Counted from the stretch's first letter, positions 20,641 to 33,572 are shown. The stretch is DNA of 64,000 nt from Rosellinia necatrix (GCA_021209875.1 JAGYVD010000001.1:6386001-6450000); one strand, 5' to 3'. The notes: a model not told the origin generated them from the letters alone. Made by a program: numbers and translations.

Positions 20641-23224
20641 CCTACCTATTACTTACATAGATCATCATTTTACTCTTGCTTTGGTTTCATATTACGGCCC
20701 TATCGTTTTTTTTTTTCCCCCAAAAACAAAAATCAAATCAAATAGTATAAGGTATCCCGCCCAAGCTATCCGGATTTCGACTGTGAAACTATTGGGTTTG
20801 TTTGGTCAGACACCGCCTCGGGGGTGGCGGGTCTCCCGTCTTTACGAGGAGATCGGCATACCTGCCGCATGCATTGGCTGCATGCACACATAAATAGTAT
20901 GTATGTACTTATGTACATGCATACATATGCTGTGCCGTCATACCTACCTCGCAGGTATCTTGCATCGAGCCGAATACAGTACGAATACTCTGCCGCTTAC
21001 GTATCTCTGCGTCATAGTTTGCGGCTAGTTGTACAGTTTGAATAACAAATATTCTTCCAGCGCACGGTACTCGGCATCCCCTCTCTCTCTCCTCCCTCTG
21101 CCCGCTCTCTTCACCTCTCTCTACCCTCTCGTATGTTCTCACTCCCTCAAGTGCCGTTCCCCATTCTAGAGCCAAGTCTATCCAATCCCGTCGAGAGTGT
21201 GACACCTCCGTCAACCCCCTCTGGCCACGCTCCCTTGCTGTATGTGCGGTCCGCTGGCATGTATGTAAACAATCCCCGAGTCTCTGGCCTTCCACCCTGA
21301 TATGTTGTCCCATTCGCTCGGCAACGTTATTTCGGGCGACAATTCGAGAATCTGCCGCGGTGAGGCCCAACAAACAAGCGACCCTAATAACAAACACTAC
21401 CGTACCTGACATTCGATTTTTTTTTTTTTTCTCCCTAACAGCCAATGGTCCGGTCCGCCTTGTCGCAAATCCTCCTCATGTCATATCCCCCATGAGGGGG
21501 GGCACCAGGCGTCGAGACCAATACGACGCCACGCGGCTTCTACTCGAGTTACACTTCCCAAACGTATGTGCACATGTGTAATAGTGCACAAGTTAGAGTA
21601 CGTCTATATCAAAAATGATAATAATGGTATCTGTCTATCTATCCGTTAAGCTGGGTTACATGCACACATAAATTTGCAGGTGACGTCAGGTGAGCAGCAG
21701 CAAGGCCGGCCGCATTGCCTTAGACTATCCAGCGGGCACTGCAGAGGCCGCCATTGTATGTAAACGATCTCATATTGAACTAGATTTGAACTTATTTTCC
21801 GAAACTCATGCTCGCTGTTGAAGATGATGATACCATTTTTCTCTGACATGCGCTTCTACATATATCGATACGGCTGGTAGCGATAATCAGAGCTAGGCAA
21901 AGGGGATAGGGCACAATCGCAAGCATCAGAGCACCGTGTGATCTTTCGTATTTTAGATAAAAGCGAACATATATGAATCAACACAATAACTCTGGTGCTA
22001 CCTCATAATGCCCGAAGAAATAAGTCAAGTCGTTCGTTACGCCGGTATTGGATGTCGACTATAACTCACGACTGGAACTCGAACAGAACAGGAGCATTCG
22101 GAATAGCGGCTTGATAAAACTCAACGTTCTATCCATGTCAGTGTGTCCCGCGCCGATTATGAAAATCTCAGGAGGGAAATTTAGGATTAAACAAGAGGAC
22201 ACGGCCGAGACATCCCGCGGGAACCTACGGAACGGCGAGCCGGACAATAAACGGGGCCCCCAAACCCTCACTGACTGGAAGTCATACGGCATTCACAACA
22301 ACCTTCATTCCGAAACCCTTTAGGGTTGGATTTATATTGTAGACTTAAAGAACGAACTCCTGTGACCACCGTGCCTCGGTCCATATTCTTCGGGCCGCGA
22401 CCGTTGTTAAGTTGTAGGCGATAATTAGATCATAGTTTAGTTTGAACCCTCTACCTCGACGGGAAACCTTTGTGCGCTAACTATGAGTCGAGGGCCAAAA
22501 GCAACGTTAACCTCGAAAACCTATAAAGGGTTTTTAGGTTTGGTCAAATGAGCGGAATAGGATGCTCTCTGCTCGAGATTAGCCCGATTAGGCGATACGC
22601 ACATAAGTAAGGATCTTTATGCTACGTGGGGAAGGTGTACATAATCCATCTCATGCTCAATCAAACTAGTTAACCTTATTCTTTATCTCTACTAGACAGC
22701 AGGTAGGTAGTTGTGGGCATAATAATGGCGCATAATGGGGCAAAATAGGGGGATTAATTTAATTTATCGCATCCAAAAAAAAAAAAAAGGGACGACCAAG
22801 GGCAATTCTATCTGCTACTCTACACTATACCATCTGATGATGAATAGGCCGGCGATATCATAAAATCACTATAACTCTCTTCGCTCGTGGGGATAATATA
22901 GCCCTCTTCTTCCAAGCGATCAGGGGCTTGGCCAAGCGCAAAAGTGAAAACAGTTGAAACGAACAGGTATAAGGTGGCCCCCCCCCGTCATAACACCATA
23001 ACTCCGGACATAAAATACAATATAACCATCTCGTCCCTCCTCCCTGCTAGAGGGGAAAAAGAGATATCACGGAGTAGTTTGCATATATACCAACATAACT
23101 AAAAAGGTGGAACGGTTCCGTTTTGTTGCCTTCACAAGAGAAGAAGAGAAAGAACCCAAGCAACAAAGCGTGATTCTCCGCCGTAACCCCGCTACGTGAA
23201 GGAACATCATTCCTCGCGAGCGTG

Positions 23225-23776
23225 TTATTCGTCCGTCGACGACGTGCGCTCACGAGCCCGCGCCGCCGCCGGCGGTGGGTCTGGGCCGCGAGGGCAACGA
23301 CGCGGCAGCCCCATCGCCGCCGGAGTCGGTGCCGGTGGCGGCTGCGGGGAGGAGCGGCGGCCGGTGTGTTCTATGTGCTCTGCCTCGGCGACGATCTTTT
23401 CATCATCATGATCTGAATCCGGATCTTCTATCACCATGTTGAGGTGGTGAAACGCCCGGTTGAGATGTGCCATGGCGGCCGAGATCGACGTCATTTTCGA
23501 GGCGAGGGATTCTCCCTTATCGATGGCTGCCCCGGCGCCGGCTCCCGCTCGTTTGCGCTTTCTGGGCTTGGGATTCGTGGGTGGTTCCCACACCATGATG
23601 TGGTCTGTTGTGGCAGCCGATGAGGGTCGCGGATGCGGCGAGATCCTTCTGCCCCAGAGTTCCTCCCATAGCTTGTGGTAGGCGAATTCGAGTTTCCCCA
23701 GATCGTATCGTGACGAGATGGCTTGGAGTCGTGCTGCCTCCTGCTCTTTCTCGAGGGTCGTGTGGGGTGCCCACAT
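23225..23776 (-). CDS. Hypothetical protein, 183 residues
   Basis: Family not recognised. The single-exon frame starts at the ATG at 23776 (MWAPHTTLEKEQEAARLQ). The N-terminal third looks helical and conserved in style (AISSRYDLGKLEFAYHKLWEELWGRR). It is followed by a basic PKPRKRKRAG stretch that could be a nuclear localisation signal, a second helix (ASKMTSISAAMAHLNRAFHHLNM), an acidic DPDSDHDDE patch and a low-complexity Pro/Ala/Arg tail ending TSSTDE. The same frame is open for about 19 codons upstream without another ATG. A nuclear role is a guess from the basic cluster only. Confidence 0.6.
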   Translation of the reverse strand: MWAPHTTLEKEQEAARLQAISSRYDLGKLEFAYHKLWEELWGRRISPHPRPSSAATTDHIMVWEPPTNPKPRKRKRAGAGAGAAIDKGESLASKMTSISAAMAHLNRAFHHLNMVIEDPDSDHDDEKIVAEAEHIEHTGRRSSPQPPPAPTPAAMGLPRRCPRGPDPPPAAARARERTSSTDE

Positions 23777-24425
23777 TGTTGATCCGTAGCTGCTGTCTTC
23801 TCCGTACTCGGTAAGGAAAGGGTGATTCCATGTGGTTTAGAGTTGTCTGAGGATGGCGAACTATTAGAAGGCTTTTTGATAGTGTGTAACTATCGTAGTA
23901 TATCAGATTAAGTATGATTGAGTAGAAGCGAATTTGGGTATGTAGCTTGGCAAGTACAGAGCAGAAGAAAATAGAGGGGGAGTAGAATATCATGAGTTTA
24001 TATATGGGTATAGATAGACTTTTCGTAAGTGAACTTTCTACCGGCTAAAACCCGTGGCACCTTATCATCGAGACGTAAGTTCACAAAGTGTTCATATGCT
24101 GAAGCTTCTTCCCCCCAAAAGAGCCGTAGGTAAACAAGGGGCGGCCTTCTGCCTGCTTCAGCTTGCTAATAATGCCAGGGTATGATGCATGAAATGTCAA
24201 ATCCTATATACAGCGCCGAATCTTCCACAAGCGCTTTAAGACGGTAGAGGGTATCTCCATGAGCTCATTTACCTCGTAAGTTAGGTTAAGCCGCGTTCGC
24301 CTCGAAATTGTAATTCTTCGTTAGCTGGCCGTTCCACAGCTTCGCGTGGTGATGTGCCATAAATGCCATTGTCGTTTGGTTGCCCCGAGGCCAAAATGCA
24401 CGCTCATAATGGCACCATCCAGGGC
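23777..24425. other. Spacer between the hypothetical gene and the ceramide synthase gene
   Basis: About 650 bases that must hold the promoter of the 23776 gene and the 3' end of the ceramide synthase gene. No feature is clear. Confidence 0.4.
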
Positions 24426-26286
24426 TTATTCTACCTGCTTCTCGCAGCCGATGCGCCCAAGCAATTCTTTCCGGTCGCTATGCCCAGGAAGGCTGACTGC
24501 GGAAGAAGATGCCACTCTTTTCACACCAGTTCGGCGCTCCCATCCTTTTAGGTCGATGGACTCCACACCAACTTCTTCCTCGAGTGGCTGAGCTTCTTCG
24601 TACTCATATTCTGCTTCCTCGCTCTCCGCCTCATCGCCGCTGCGGGGGTCATCAGCTGAACCCCCTCTTATAACCCTTGTGGCCACCCGGATGATCATGA
24701 AGAACCAGAAGATGGTAATAACCTGAAGGCCAAGCAATGTGTACAAGAAGCCGTACACAACCGGCTGAGAGAAGCAAAGTGCGCCTTCGGGATTTCTAAA
24801 CGGCTCCAGCCAGTGGCCCCATCCGTCAGGAATGGGGAATGGGCCTTTCAAATTGGTGCTGTTGCCATAAAAGCATCCGATGGGCATCACGTGAATGGCA
24901 TCCCTCCAGATGCTCCAGCACACCAGGTTATAGAATACGTGCCGAGCGAAGAACCATGACACCATGAACATCCCGAACATGATGTCGCACAATGTCGAGA
25001 ACCCCAAGTATTTGAGGCACTTTGCAAGCTAGCAGTCTTGTTAGAACGGTGAAAAGGGGGGGGAAAGAGGGGAAAGGGGAGGGGGGGGGAAGGGGCGCCA
25101 ATACGGGCCTAGTGGATAAAACTTACCGGAAGGAATATATCTACTATATCCATCAGGACTAAAATCAGTATGCCAACTCGAGTGTGGTGATAATAGTATG
25201 AGGCGGTCATGAGCGCGATGGTAATGAAATGGTGTGTGAGCATCTGCCAATGGTCTTTGCGACGCTCTTCGATGTGAATAACGAGGACTTGCTGCAACCA
25301 GAAGGCCCATTGCCCCAAGAAATAAGCCTTGACGAGTCCAGTCACTTCACGGTCTGGCCAGCCAGTCCACAATTCCCTCATATTCATAAATGAGGGGGAA
25401 TTGTAGTATAAATACTATTCAGCCGTTAGCAGCCGTATTTAAGTGCGGTCAAGCGCAACGAAGTTTATGTTGCAGAGGGATTGTTCGGTCGTTGACGTAC
25501 CACTCCAAAAGGCCAGAAGAACGAGTAGTAGACTAGAAGCCAGGCTTGTTCGGAGAACCTCGTCATATCCTTTCTTTTTGCCAAGCCCCAATGCTTAGCT
25601 AACGGGGCGAAGACATGCTCCATCAGGACGGCTCGAAACCCGGTGAAGAGAACAATGCAGAAAGCGATGAAATAATAATCATCGCCGCCAATGGCATAAT
25701 CCCCCGAAGTGAGGTTGTTGTATGAGAGCGTGAAAAACTTGAGCGTGTGTGGTCGCGCCTTTGGAATAAACATGTGCGTGAGGAAGATGAGAGTTATGAG
25801 ATTGAACGATAGCCCTGCGGAAACGGCGCAAGTTAGCTAGCCTGTCCGAAAGAAGGTGGCCAGAGGCGTTTCTATTCGTTGCCTATAACAATACGCCGTG
25901 GCCACTCGCTACAGTATGGCAAGGGGGCAGGACTGGGAGCAAAACGAATCTATCAAGGAGGATCATTGAATCGCACACGTACCTATTTGGTTATTCAAAA
26001 GCCAACGGGTTAAGCTCTTGACGGTGCCATCGCCTTTCCTCTTGACTCTACGGATCAAGACCTTGTTGTTGCTAGTCTGCATGTAGAGCGGGCCATTCAT
26101 AGAGGTGCGTGACTGAGGCGACGGCCTCTTCGTGTTTGGGGTAGTAGGTGTCTTCAGCCTGTCAGCTTTGAACTCCTTCGAAATAGTACTGATATCTAGG
26201 GACAAGCGTGGGCCCGTTTCGGTGACTTCGTTTGACGCCGGCGGCGGGGGCGATGGCGGCGCCGGTAGGGGCGAATTGTCTGCCAT
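24426..26286 (-). CDS. LAG1: Ceramide synthase (sphingosine N-acyltransferase, TLC domain)
   Basis: ER-membrane enzyme that acylates sphingoid bases with acyl-CoA to make (dihydro)ceramide. Exons 26286-25983, 25814-25501, 25414-25127 and 25028-24426 join in frame to 502 residues. A proline-rich cytosolic N-terminus (1-100) precedes the first membrane helices (LSFNLITLIFLTHMFI and YYFIAFCIVLFTGFRAVLM). The TLC domain follows. The catalytic His-His pair sits at about 267-268 in MLTHHFITIAL, and the Lag1 motif continues in YYYHHTRVGILILVLMDIVDIFLP. The C-terminal tail is strongly acidic (EAESEEAEYEYEEAQPLEEE), as in fungal Lag1/Lac1. Fungi usually have two or three paralogues, and which one this is cannot be told here. 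Intron 3 has long G/A-rich runs. Confidence 0.94.
25052..25096 (+). repeat. G-rich tract in ceramide synthase intron 3
   Basis: Runs of G (up to 9) separated by single A bases on the plus strand, read as a pyrimidine-rich stretch on the coding strand within the intron between exons 3 and 4. It could form G-quadruplex structure. Confidence 0.7.
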
Positions 26287-28882
26287 ATTCGGAGCGGAGG
26301 AGTATATCTATCGATGGGCAGCTATGGCGGGGGGTTGCTGCCGATTCGACGGGGCACGGATACCAATTGGCACGCGGCCGGTCAACAGCCGAGTCCAAAC
26401 GAATATGGCAGCGTGCTAAGGGGGGAGGGCTTTGGTTGGGAGAAAGCCTGAGCGTCTTGATCCACGGGATTGATGCTGGTAACGAACGACGGCGGTGTTA
26501 TGAATGCGACCCGGTGTATGCGCGATCTCGGTTGTTCCTCGGAGGGTATCGGTTATCGTCGCAGAGATTGCCAGGCGCGCGTTACCAGGCCGTGGGAGGC
26601 GGCGATGTCGGCGGCAGCTCTGGCTACCTATCGTTCGTTCTTCTTGTCGTTGTTGTTGTTATTGTTGTTGTCGTCGTTATCGCTGCCACTGCCCACTGCC
26701 ACTTCCGCTGCCGCTGTCGCTGCCGCTGCCACTACTATTGTCACTCTTACGACAAGTGACGAGTATGACGAGGCAATCCCAACAGGACACAATGATATGT
26801 GGTATTATTGTATTATTGCCTCTGCGACGGGCCTTTTGGGAGAGACGGACCCTAGAGGGTTTGGAGGGGAGGAGGGGGGTTGGCTACAGTAGGTCCCAAG
26901 GTGCGGGACTGTGGGAACTTACGGGAACATGAAGAGATATGAGATATGGAGATCTGTATGCAGATATGTTGCTAGCTGAGAGGTGAGACCGTGTGCAGGT
27001 CTCGGGCCTTTGTCCAGCCAGTTGTGGTTCCCTCCTCAGCTTCTGGTAGGTGAATTTCGCAACCGAGTGGCCGAGTTTGCAAGCTTGCAATTCGGTGGCA
27101 CCCTTGGCGCTGCTTTGCGTCCAATAGAATTGCATGCTTTGGGGCGGTGAAAAAAAGATTGGTTGGAGATTGGTGAAAGATGGACATGTTGAGGATTAAG
27201 GAGGGGAAATGGAAGCCTTTCCCGGTCGGGTATTACACCGTAGCTTGTGCCGGGTACCACGGAAGTATCTAACCGTCCTGGGTAGTAGATTCATGCTAGT
27301 GCGGTATAGATGGCCATGCGTGCGCTAAGGTTCCGTTGGAACGTGCAGGCTGGCAGGCTGGTACGTGCATCTTGGCTAGCCTGTCCACCAGACAGCAGGT
27401 AACTACACCTGACCTGAATGTCCAATAACGTGCCGCCTCTGCCTTTCTTTCGGGAAGAGGGGCTACATAATGTGGGGATATATATCGTTGGGAAAGATAC
27501 ATAGTGGGACCCAAGAGGACAAAATGAGGGGGATCGTCGTTCGACTTCCCCTGAATGCTGTGGGGTCGGTACAAGTACATGCAGTCTCACAGAGCACTCT
27601 CCTTGCTGCCTACCTACACTACCTACTTAGCTACTTGCTCACTGGAAAACTGGCTTAGGTAAGGTTTCCAAACAACTAAAGGCTCCTTTATCTGATTAAC
27701 CCTTATTTTAGCACCTCGCATCTAAGGAGGTTGATAAGCGTTCGCCTACTCGCAACCTTAAAGCATCCCGAATATGCTTCCACCCCCCCTCCCTCCCCCC
27801 CCTTTAGGATACTATGCCGTTACCCGGTGGCCGCGACTTCTCGGCCAGAGCTCATCTTTCAGCTTCCAAGACCTCCGTAATGTGCAATGGCATCGGCAGC
27901 TAAGAAGCTGTGGTGATATATGCAGCCTTTAGCCCCAAAATGGACACGAGCATATCTTCGTTGGGACACAGCTGAATCTAACCAATGATACATGCTGATT
28001 AGAGCACGCTAGCATCGGAGGCGGAAGCGCAATGTTGTATTTGCGAACTAGCAATATGCATTCTGGACGACCGGTTCGTTTGCTGCTTTAACTACCGTGC
28101 TTCAGAGTGAAGCGACAGACTCAGTTTTATACAATTATGAAGGTGGACTCAACATTGAAACATGAGTGCTGCCGTTTTGGAGTCTATTTAGAGTGTCCTC
28201 AAAAACCGCCACCACACCCAAGTCAGGTTCAACAATGGGATGCTCTGCGCATAGTGTAGATATTAAGATTTAATCAAAATTAAAATCACGATGTCACAAC
28301 ATGACTCCTGAGGAAATATATGTGGGTTGGCGGGATACTTATTTGTCTTTTTGGATTTAAATAACAGATTTTATTTCTATAAAAACCATGCGAGGTTTAT
28401 AGCATTTGGCTGCCTGCCAATAGACTGAGTGGAAGCAAATGAGCCACACTGTGGCTTAGCCATCCCTCCATGGGTAGGTAGGTACATGCATAGGCTGATA
28501 CTTAACTAGGTATAGTATGATAGAGCTGCTTGGGAAATAGGTACCTTGACCTTGCCATAACTCAAAGGATCATGACACAGTATATATACCTATATAATAG
28601 AAATTCATACTGTAGCGTAGGCGACAGTCAAACAATGTGACGCCACCACTCGCGGCGTATGACCAAACCTATGCCGAAACCTTAAGGCAGGATACAGCCT
28701 CAAATAACTGCTAACCGAGTCCTTCAGCTCCCATCATTTTGCCTCACCTATCTACCTATTTAATCCTCTGCAACACCCATCGTTCCGCAGACTTATCGCA
28801 GCGATCTCACGAGAACCTCGAGCCAAGCGACAGAACCCGAGTTTGAAGGAGCTAGAACAATAGGCAGCTCGATCCAGTCACC
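26287..28882. other. 2.6 kb spacer between divergent LAG1 and BXI1
   Basis: It holds the promoter of the ceramide synthase gene on the left and of BXI1 on the right. A TGT/CGC-trinucleotide microsatellite lies at 26641-26745. C-rich homopolymers occur at 27780-27802, and the 28080-28620 part is AT-rich. Several frames of 60-175 codons overlap the microsatellite and are low complexity, so no gene is called. Confidence 0.5.
26641..26745 (+). repeat. TTG/CTGCCG compound microsatellite
   Basis: Consecutive TTG/TCG units pass into GCTGCC/ACTGCC units over about 100 bases upstream of the ceramide synthase gene. Confidence 0.8.
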
Positions 28883-29954
28883 ATGGCCGCCAACACCAAA
28901 TACACCCCCGCGCCGACCCAGGATCCCGACGAGGCTACCTGGTCCCAGCCGCCGCCGTCGTACCAATATGACGAAGCGGCCGCCGCCTCGTCGTCCGCCG
29001 GCCTCTTCGGCGCCGCGCCGCGCAGCAGTGAGGACAACGTCCCCGACGACTTCAAGTTCGGCGGTTCTGTCGCTGAGGCTACTACTGACATTCGCAACCA
29101 GTTCATCCGCAAAGGTAGACATTCCTCCCCCCCCCTCCCCTCCCCCCTCCGAGCGTGCCGACATGCGCGCCGTGCCAAGCGGATAGAGAACAGCCACTGA
29201 TCCTCCATGTCCCTTTCCAGTGTACACCATATTGACCGCGCAACTCATCGTGACCGCCGTCGTCAGCGGACTTAGTTTCTGGAGCAACGACTACAAGAGC
29301 TGGATCCAGTCGCACCCGGCGCTGGTTTGGGTCTCGGTAAGCGATCCCCCCTCCCCCACCCCCCTTGTTCTCGTGGGGAGAGGCAGAGAGGGCCGTATTG
29401 GCTCATGTTATTCTCCTCTTGCGCCAGACTACGATACTAATTCCATGCCCACCACTCCGCAGCTTTTCGGCGCCATCGGCTTCATGTGCCTGACCTACTG
29501 GAAGCGCAACTCCTACCCGACCAACCTCCTCTTCCTTTCCGGCTTCACCCTGCTCGAGGCATACACCATCTCTGTCATCGTCTCCTTCTACCAGACCCAG
29601 ATCGTCCTCAACGCCGTGATCTTGACCGGCGGCATCTTCGTCTTCCTCACCCTGTTCGCCTGCCAGACCAAGTATGACTTCACCTCGTGGATGCCCTATC
29701 TCTTCGGCGCCCTCTGGGGCCTCCTCCTCTTCGGCTTCATGGCCGCCTTCTTGCCGTACAGCAGCACCGGCGAGCTCATCTATGGCGGCCTGGCCGCCCT
29801 CGTCTTTTCCGGATACATCCTTGTCGATACCCAACTCGTTCTGCGTAAGCACCACGTCGAAGAGGAGATCGCTGCCGCTATCAGCCTCTACCTCGACATC
29901 ATCAACCTATTCCTCGCCATCTTACGGATCCTTAACAGCCAGAGCAATAACTAG
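28883..29954 (+). CDS. BXI1: Bax inhibitor-1/Lifeguard family membrane protein
   Basis: Multipass ER/vacuolar membrane protein of the TMBIM (UPF0005) family, linked to calcium leak, unfolded-protein response and cell-death control. Exons 28883-29114, 29221-29336 and 29463-29954 give 279 residues. A Pro/Ala-rich cytosolic N-terminus of about 60 residues ends in DIRNQFIRKVYTILTAQL, the typical start of the first helix. Seven hydrophobic helices follow, including LEAYTISVIVSFY and a C-terminal SLYLDIINLFLAILRIL segment, the conserved family ending. The ATG at 28883 is in an ACC-ATG-GCC context. The Xbp1-like alternative names for this family in yeasts refer to the same protein type. Confidence 0.94.
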
Positions 29955-30883
29955 GGGCGAGTGAGCGAGCTCGCAGTGATGATTATGGGTCGGAGGGTCC
30001 GGTCCGGCCCACGGTTGGTATTGGAGGCGTGGCGGGGTAATAATTTATTGATTTATGGTATATCCAGGAGTTGACGAGAGACAACAGTAACAGTCCCAAT
30101 GGCCTTGGCCGCTATACTAGTCTCTTTCCTCCGCCGTTGAATTCTCATCGTGAAACTCAAATATTTGGTTCGAGGGTCACCGTGGAAGTTGTCTTTGGGC
30201 CCACGGGGTGCTGTGGCTCGTAAACAGTTGTAAACTTAGCTTTCCTAGTAATGATTCTACTATATCTCATCCTCATCCCTCTGCTGACGCTCGCTTCTCT
30301 ACCTTATTCTTACTCCCTCACCACACATTTCGTTGGCGTTATGAAGCATGCCTAGCCTAGCTGCGTGGATGAATTCTTTCTAGAGATCAAAGTTATTCTG
30401 GTATTTTTGATATCTGCATTAGAGCACTAATACTAGGAGACGACACATAAAGCTAAAATGCCTACATAGTAGGCAGAGGAAAAAAGACCCCATCCCTTGC
30501 CAAGGCACGCTAGACAGCAGATGATATGCTCCCTCCCGTCCTGCGACAGAATCTCATAATCGAATTATGTTGGTCGGCCGGTCTACGAAAGGGCCAGACC
30601 CTATGGATAGGTTGATAGTCCGTACTCGAATGGTCGTCGACACATCATACCTTTTTTCGGGGAATCTCAAACACTATTTCGGCTTTGTATTCCAGACAAA
30701 TCCATCACGCGTTCGGCTATACACGCGTAAAATAAGCCCATTAAACGACATCAAAGTTTTTGCAGAGTGTGCCCTATTAGACACGCCTTTGCCGGCTAGG
30801 AGAGTATCAAACACCCAACACCACCGATTTGCTCCGTTCGGCAGGCCAGAGGTAGAATCGGATGACAAGCATAATTAGGGCGT
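29955..30883. other. BXI1-CDC11 convergent spacer
   Basis: About 930 bases between the stops of two converging genes, so it is 3' untranslated and spacer DNA. It is AT-rich in the middle. No gene is recognised; a 103-codon frame at 30567-30878 has no identifiable content. Confidence 0.5.
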
Positions 30884-32546
30884 TCAGTTGACATCGTGTT
30901 CGCCATTGGCCTCGGGTGCCCCACCAGCAGCAGCGGCTGCCTCCCGGTGCATCCTGGCCTCGATCTCGCGAAGCTGAGACTCGCGAGCTAATAGTTCTTG
31001 TCGCTTTTCGTTGATCTCGCGCTGGACCTTGATCTCGATTTCGCGGAGCTTCTCCTCTTCGCGGCGAAGCTGTTCCTCCTTTAGGCGAACGGATTGAGAC
31101 GCCAGGTCCTCTGGGTTCATGGATGAATCGCTGCAACTAGTTAGCAAATATCAAGAGAGAAACTGAAGGTGGTTACGTACACTCCAGCGCCGCCCTCGAC
31201 GCTCTTGCTGAGCTTCTCGGTACGGTAATTTTCGTACAGGAAGTCATGAGTGATCTCCTTTAGGTCGGCAAGATGGCTGTGAAGAAGTGCGGATCGGATA
31301 GCCAAGAAGTCGGAGTGGCGAGGGTTGTCAACCTCGACAACACCCCAGGGATATTGCCGAGCACGGACCTTGCGCCCACCGATCTCAATGACCTCCTCTG
31401 AGCCCACAATAGCAAACGGCATAAGCCCTCTGAGCTCGGCATTCTCCTCAACCGTATCTTCGTCGTCCTCCTCAATGTCGTAGGGGAAATTATAAACTGG
31501 AATGCGGTAGTGCTCGATATCCTCCATAACTAGCTTCTTCGACTCAGCAAGCTCGTGAGGAGTGAGGGAATCGGCCCGGCCAATGACGGGGATAACGTTG
31601 ACACGAGGGGCGAGGCGCTTCATGAGTTCAATATCGAGTTCTCGGAGACTATAGATAGTAAGCCGGTCTGCCCCACAACTATTTAGATGAGACGACATAC
31701 CCGTGACCTGTAGGCGTAATAAAGTACAGCATAGCGTGTACGCGATTGTCCCTGAATCTAGGGTTACGCTTGATACGCGACTCTTCGGCCAAAATGTCAT
31801 CGTATTGTCTCTCGAGATAACCAACGATCTCGGAAAAGCTTCGAGGAGTAAGGTCAGCACTGCAAGGGTACCTGTCGGCTTGTCATTGCTCCTACCTTGC
31901 TTCATTGTCAATCTGATCACCAAAGCCGGGGGTGTCGACGATGGTCAATGAGATGCGAGTTCCCTCTTCGTCCAGTTCGAGCTCTAGGGGGTCTGTTAGG
32001 GCCGATTCGGCAAAGAGAGCGTCGGTGTACATACCAACAGTGATAGGCTTGATCTTGACGCCATCCTCGACGTGAGCAGAGCCGGCATCATCCGACTCCT
32101 TATGGGTCAAGACGCTCTGGCTGCAAAGGGTATTGACGAAGGTGGTTCTGCCTACACGGTATGGTCAGAGCTTACAGTGCAACGACAGGGCCAATGGCTT
32201 TGTTTCGGGTAGTCTGGATCGAGGATGCAGCAGGAGTCGGAAGTGTTTATAAGACGCGGTCGGCGAGAGTCGTACCTGTGCCCGAAGCGCCGCAAACCAT
32301 CAAGCAGAACTGAATCCCCTTCTTCACGTTCTTCTTCCGACGCATCATCTTCTGGGAACGCATCATGGCGACGGGTTAGCGGTAGCTAGCGGTAGCAACA
32401 AAGGGAGTAGGGAGTAGGAGGAATGGGAGCAGACGTTGGAATAGACCGAGACGGTGGAGTTTGTGCCCACGAGGCGGTCAAGACAGGCTCGTGACAAAAT
32501 TAGATCTGGGCTGGATAGGGAATTTACTCACGGCTGGGGACGACAT
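30884..32546 (-). CDS. CDC11: Septin Cdc11/AspA
   Basis: Filament-forming GTP-binding septin at septa and hyphal tips. Exons are 32546-32532, 32351-32276, 32151-31896, 31838-31701, 31648-31181 and 31130-30884, giving 399 residues. After the basic RRKKNVKKG region (phosphoinositide-binding) comes the G1 motif GASGTGRT, in which Arg replaces the usual P-loop Lys. That is the known Cdc11 signature. Then follow DTPGFGDQIDNEAS (G3), GRAD (G4, normally AKAD-like), the septin-unique element near YPWGVVEVDNPRHSDFLAIRSALL, and a C-terminal coiled coil (EEQLRREEEKLREIEIKVQ). The first exon has only 15 bases (MSSPA). An unspliced start at 32366 (MMRSQ) would give a protein of equal length. The spliced start is preferred because MSSPA matches the usual fungal N-terminus. 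Confidence 0.93.
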
Positions 32547-32898
32547 ATTAGGCTAGTGTTGGGGGTTTCGCGAAAAGGAGGTTCGAGGTCGGGGACAAAC
32601 GGGACGGGACAAATTGGAGCGATTGATCGACAGATGAGGAAGAAGGGAGCGAAGCAGACGAAGGGATGACGCGGAATGGGTATCTCGAGAAACTCTGCTC
32701 TGGCGAGGGAAAGAGTGATGGCGATGTTGTTTGGTAGGTACCTGGTTCGGTGGAAGGCCGAGAGAAGGATTGGGGGAGCAACGGGGATTGTGGCCTCGCA
32801 GACGTTGTTGATGCAGCAATTTCAAGTAGCACAAAATCAGTTGGTCTGGTTGAGCAGGGGGGGGGGTGGGACAGCCTGGGACCTGCTCAAGATAACTA

Positions 32899-32957
32899 AC
32901 CTACCTACCGTGGTGCAGGTGCTAACTAGGTAGGTAGGTACCAACTACGTAGGTAGG
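32899..32957. repeat. TAGGTAGG repeat cluster
   Basis: CCTACCTACC on one side and AGGTAGGTAGGTACC plus GTAGGTAGG on the other give an interrupted inverted repeat. Confidence 0.8.
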
Positions 32958-33572
32958 CAAGTACTGTACGTATGTATCTGCTGTAGGTGTCTGCTGTTGG
33001 TAGCGTACTGAACAGGTGGACGTGGGTACCTTTGGTACTGGGTAGTGGGTAGTGGGTAGTGGGAAGTGGGCATGGAGGTCAGGGGTACGAGGCAGAGGTG
33101 GATTTGTTTGGAGGTGAACAGCTGGATGCCGCTAAATATCTATTTACCTTAGTATATCTACCTTAGGTAAGGTACCTTAGGAGGTACGTAGATAGTGTAG
33201 GTATAAGGAGGTCGGCCGCTGAGTACCAGACATAGGAGTTAGTAGGTACCTTAGGCAAGTATGGAGGTACGGTGTCAAAAGGCCAATTCAGGGGTAAAAA
33301 AAAAACAGACACAGCCAATTTATGAACAAGAACCATCATCCGTGGGGTTTTAGCCACTTACAAGCCACGTTTTGGTGCTCCTCATACTGAAGATTGAGCA
33401 GTCACAATGTCACTGGACAAGTAGGCTAGCTCGCCTTTGCCCCGCTTTGTTAGTATCTAGGTATACAGTATAATGTACAAATATTATTATATTATACACT
33501 GTATTTTCGTGGAGAGATTGTAGGTACAGGTAGGTAAGTACCCAATTGTAAGTCAGTTAGTTGACAGGTACC

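Larger units (their letters stand above)
20010..23224. other. Gene-poor 3.2 kb region
   Basis: It contains the two microsatellites and the TATA box listed separately, several T or A homopolymers (20706, 21418, 22776), a CT-rich tract (21080-21130) and ATGTATGTAC-type repeats (20895-20930). The stretch 21850-22780 is AT-rich. Open frames on both strands (for example 20909-21445 minus) lack recognisable domains, and I do not call them. Confidence 0.5.

Noticed and set aside
20909..21445. 178-codon minus-strand frame
   Set aside because: It starts in a poly-Lys tract derived from a T homopolymer, and its sequence shows no family resemblance.
26470..26892. Overlapping frames of 140-175 codons rich in Cys/Arg or Val/Leu
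   Set aside because: They are translations of the TTG/CTGCCG microsatellite in three frames.
30567..30878. 103-codon plus-strand frame in the BXI1-CDC11 spacer
   Set aside because: No recognisable content, and it lies across the 3' region of two converging genes.
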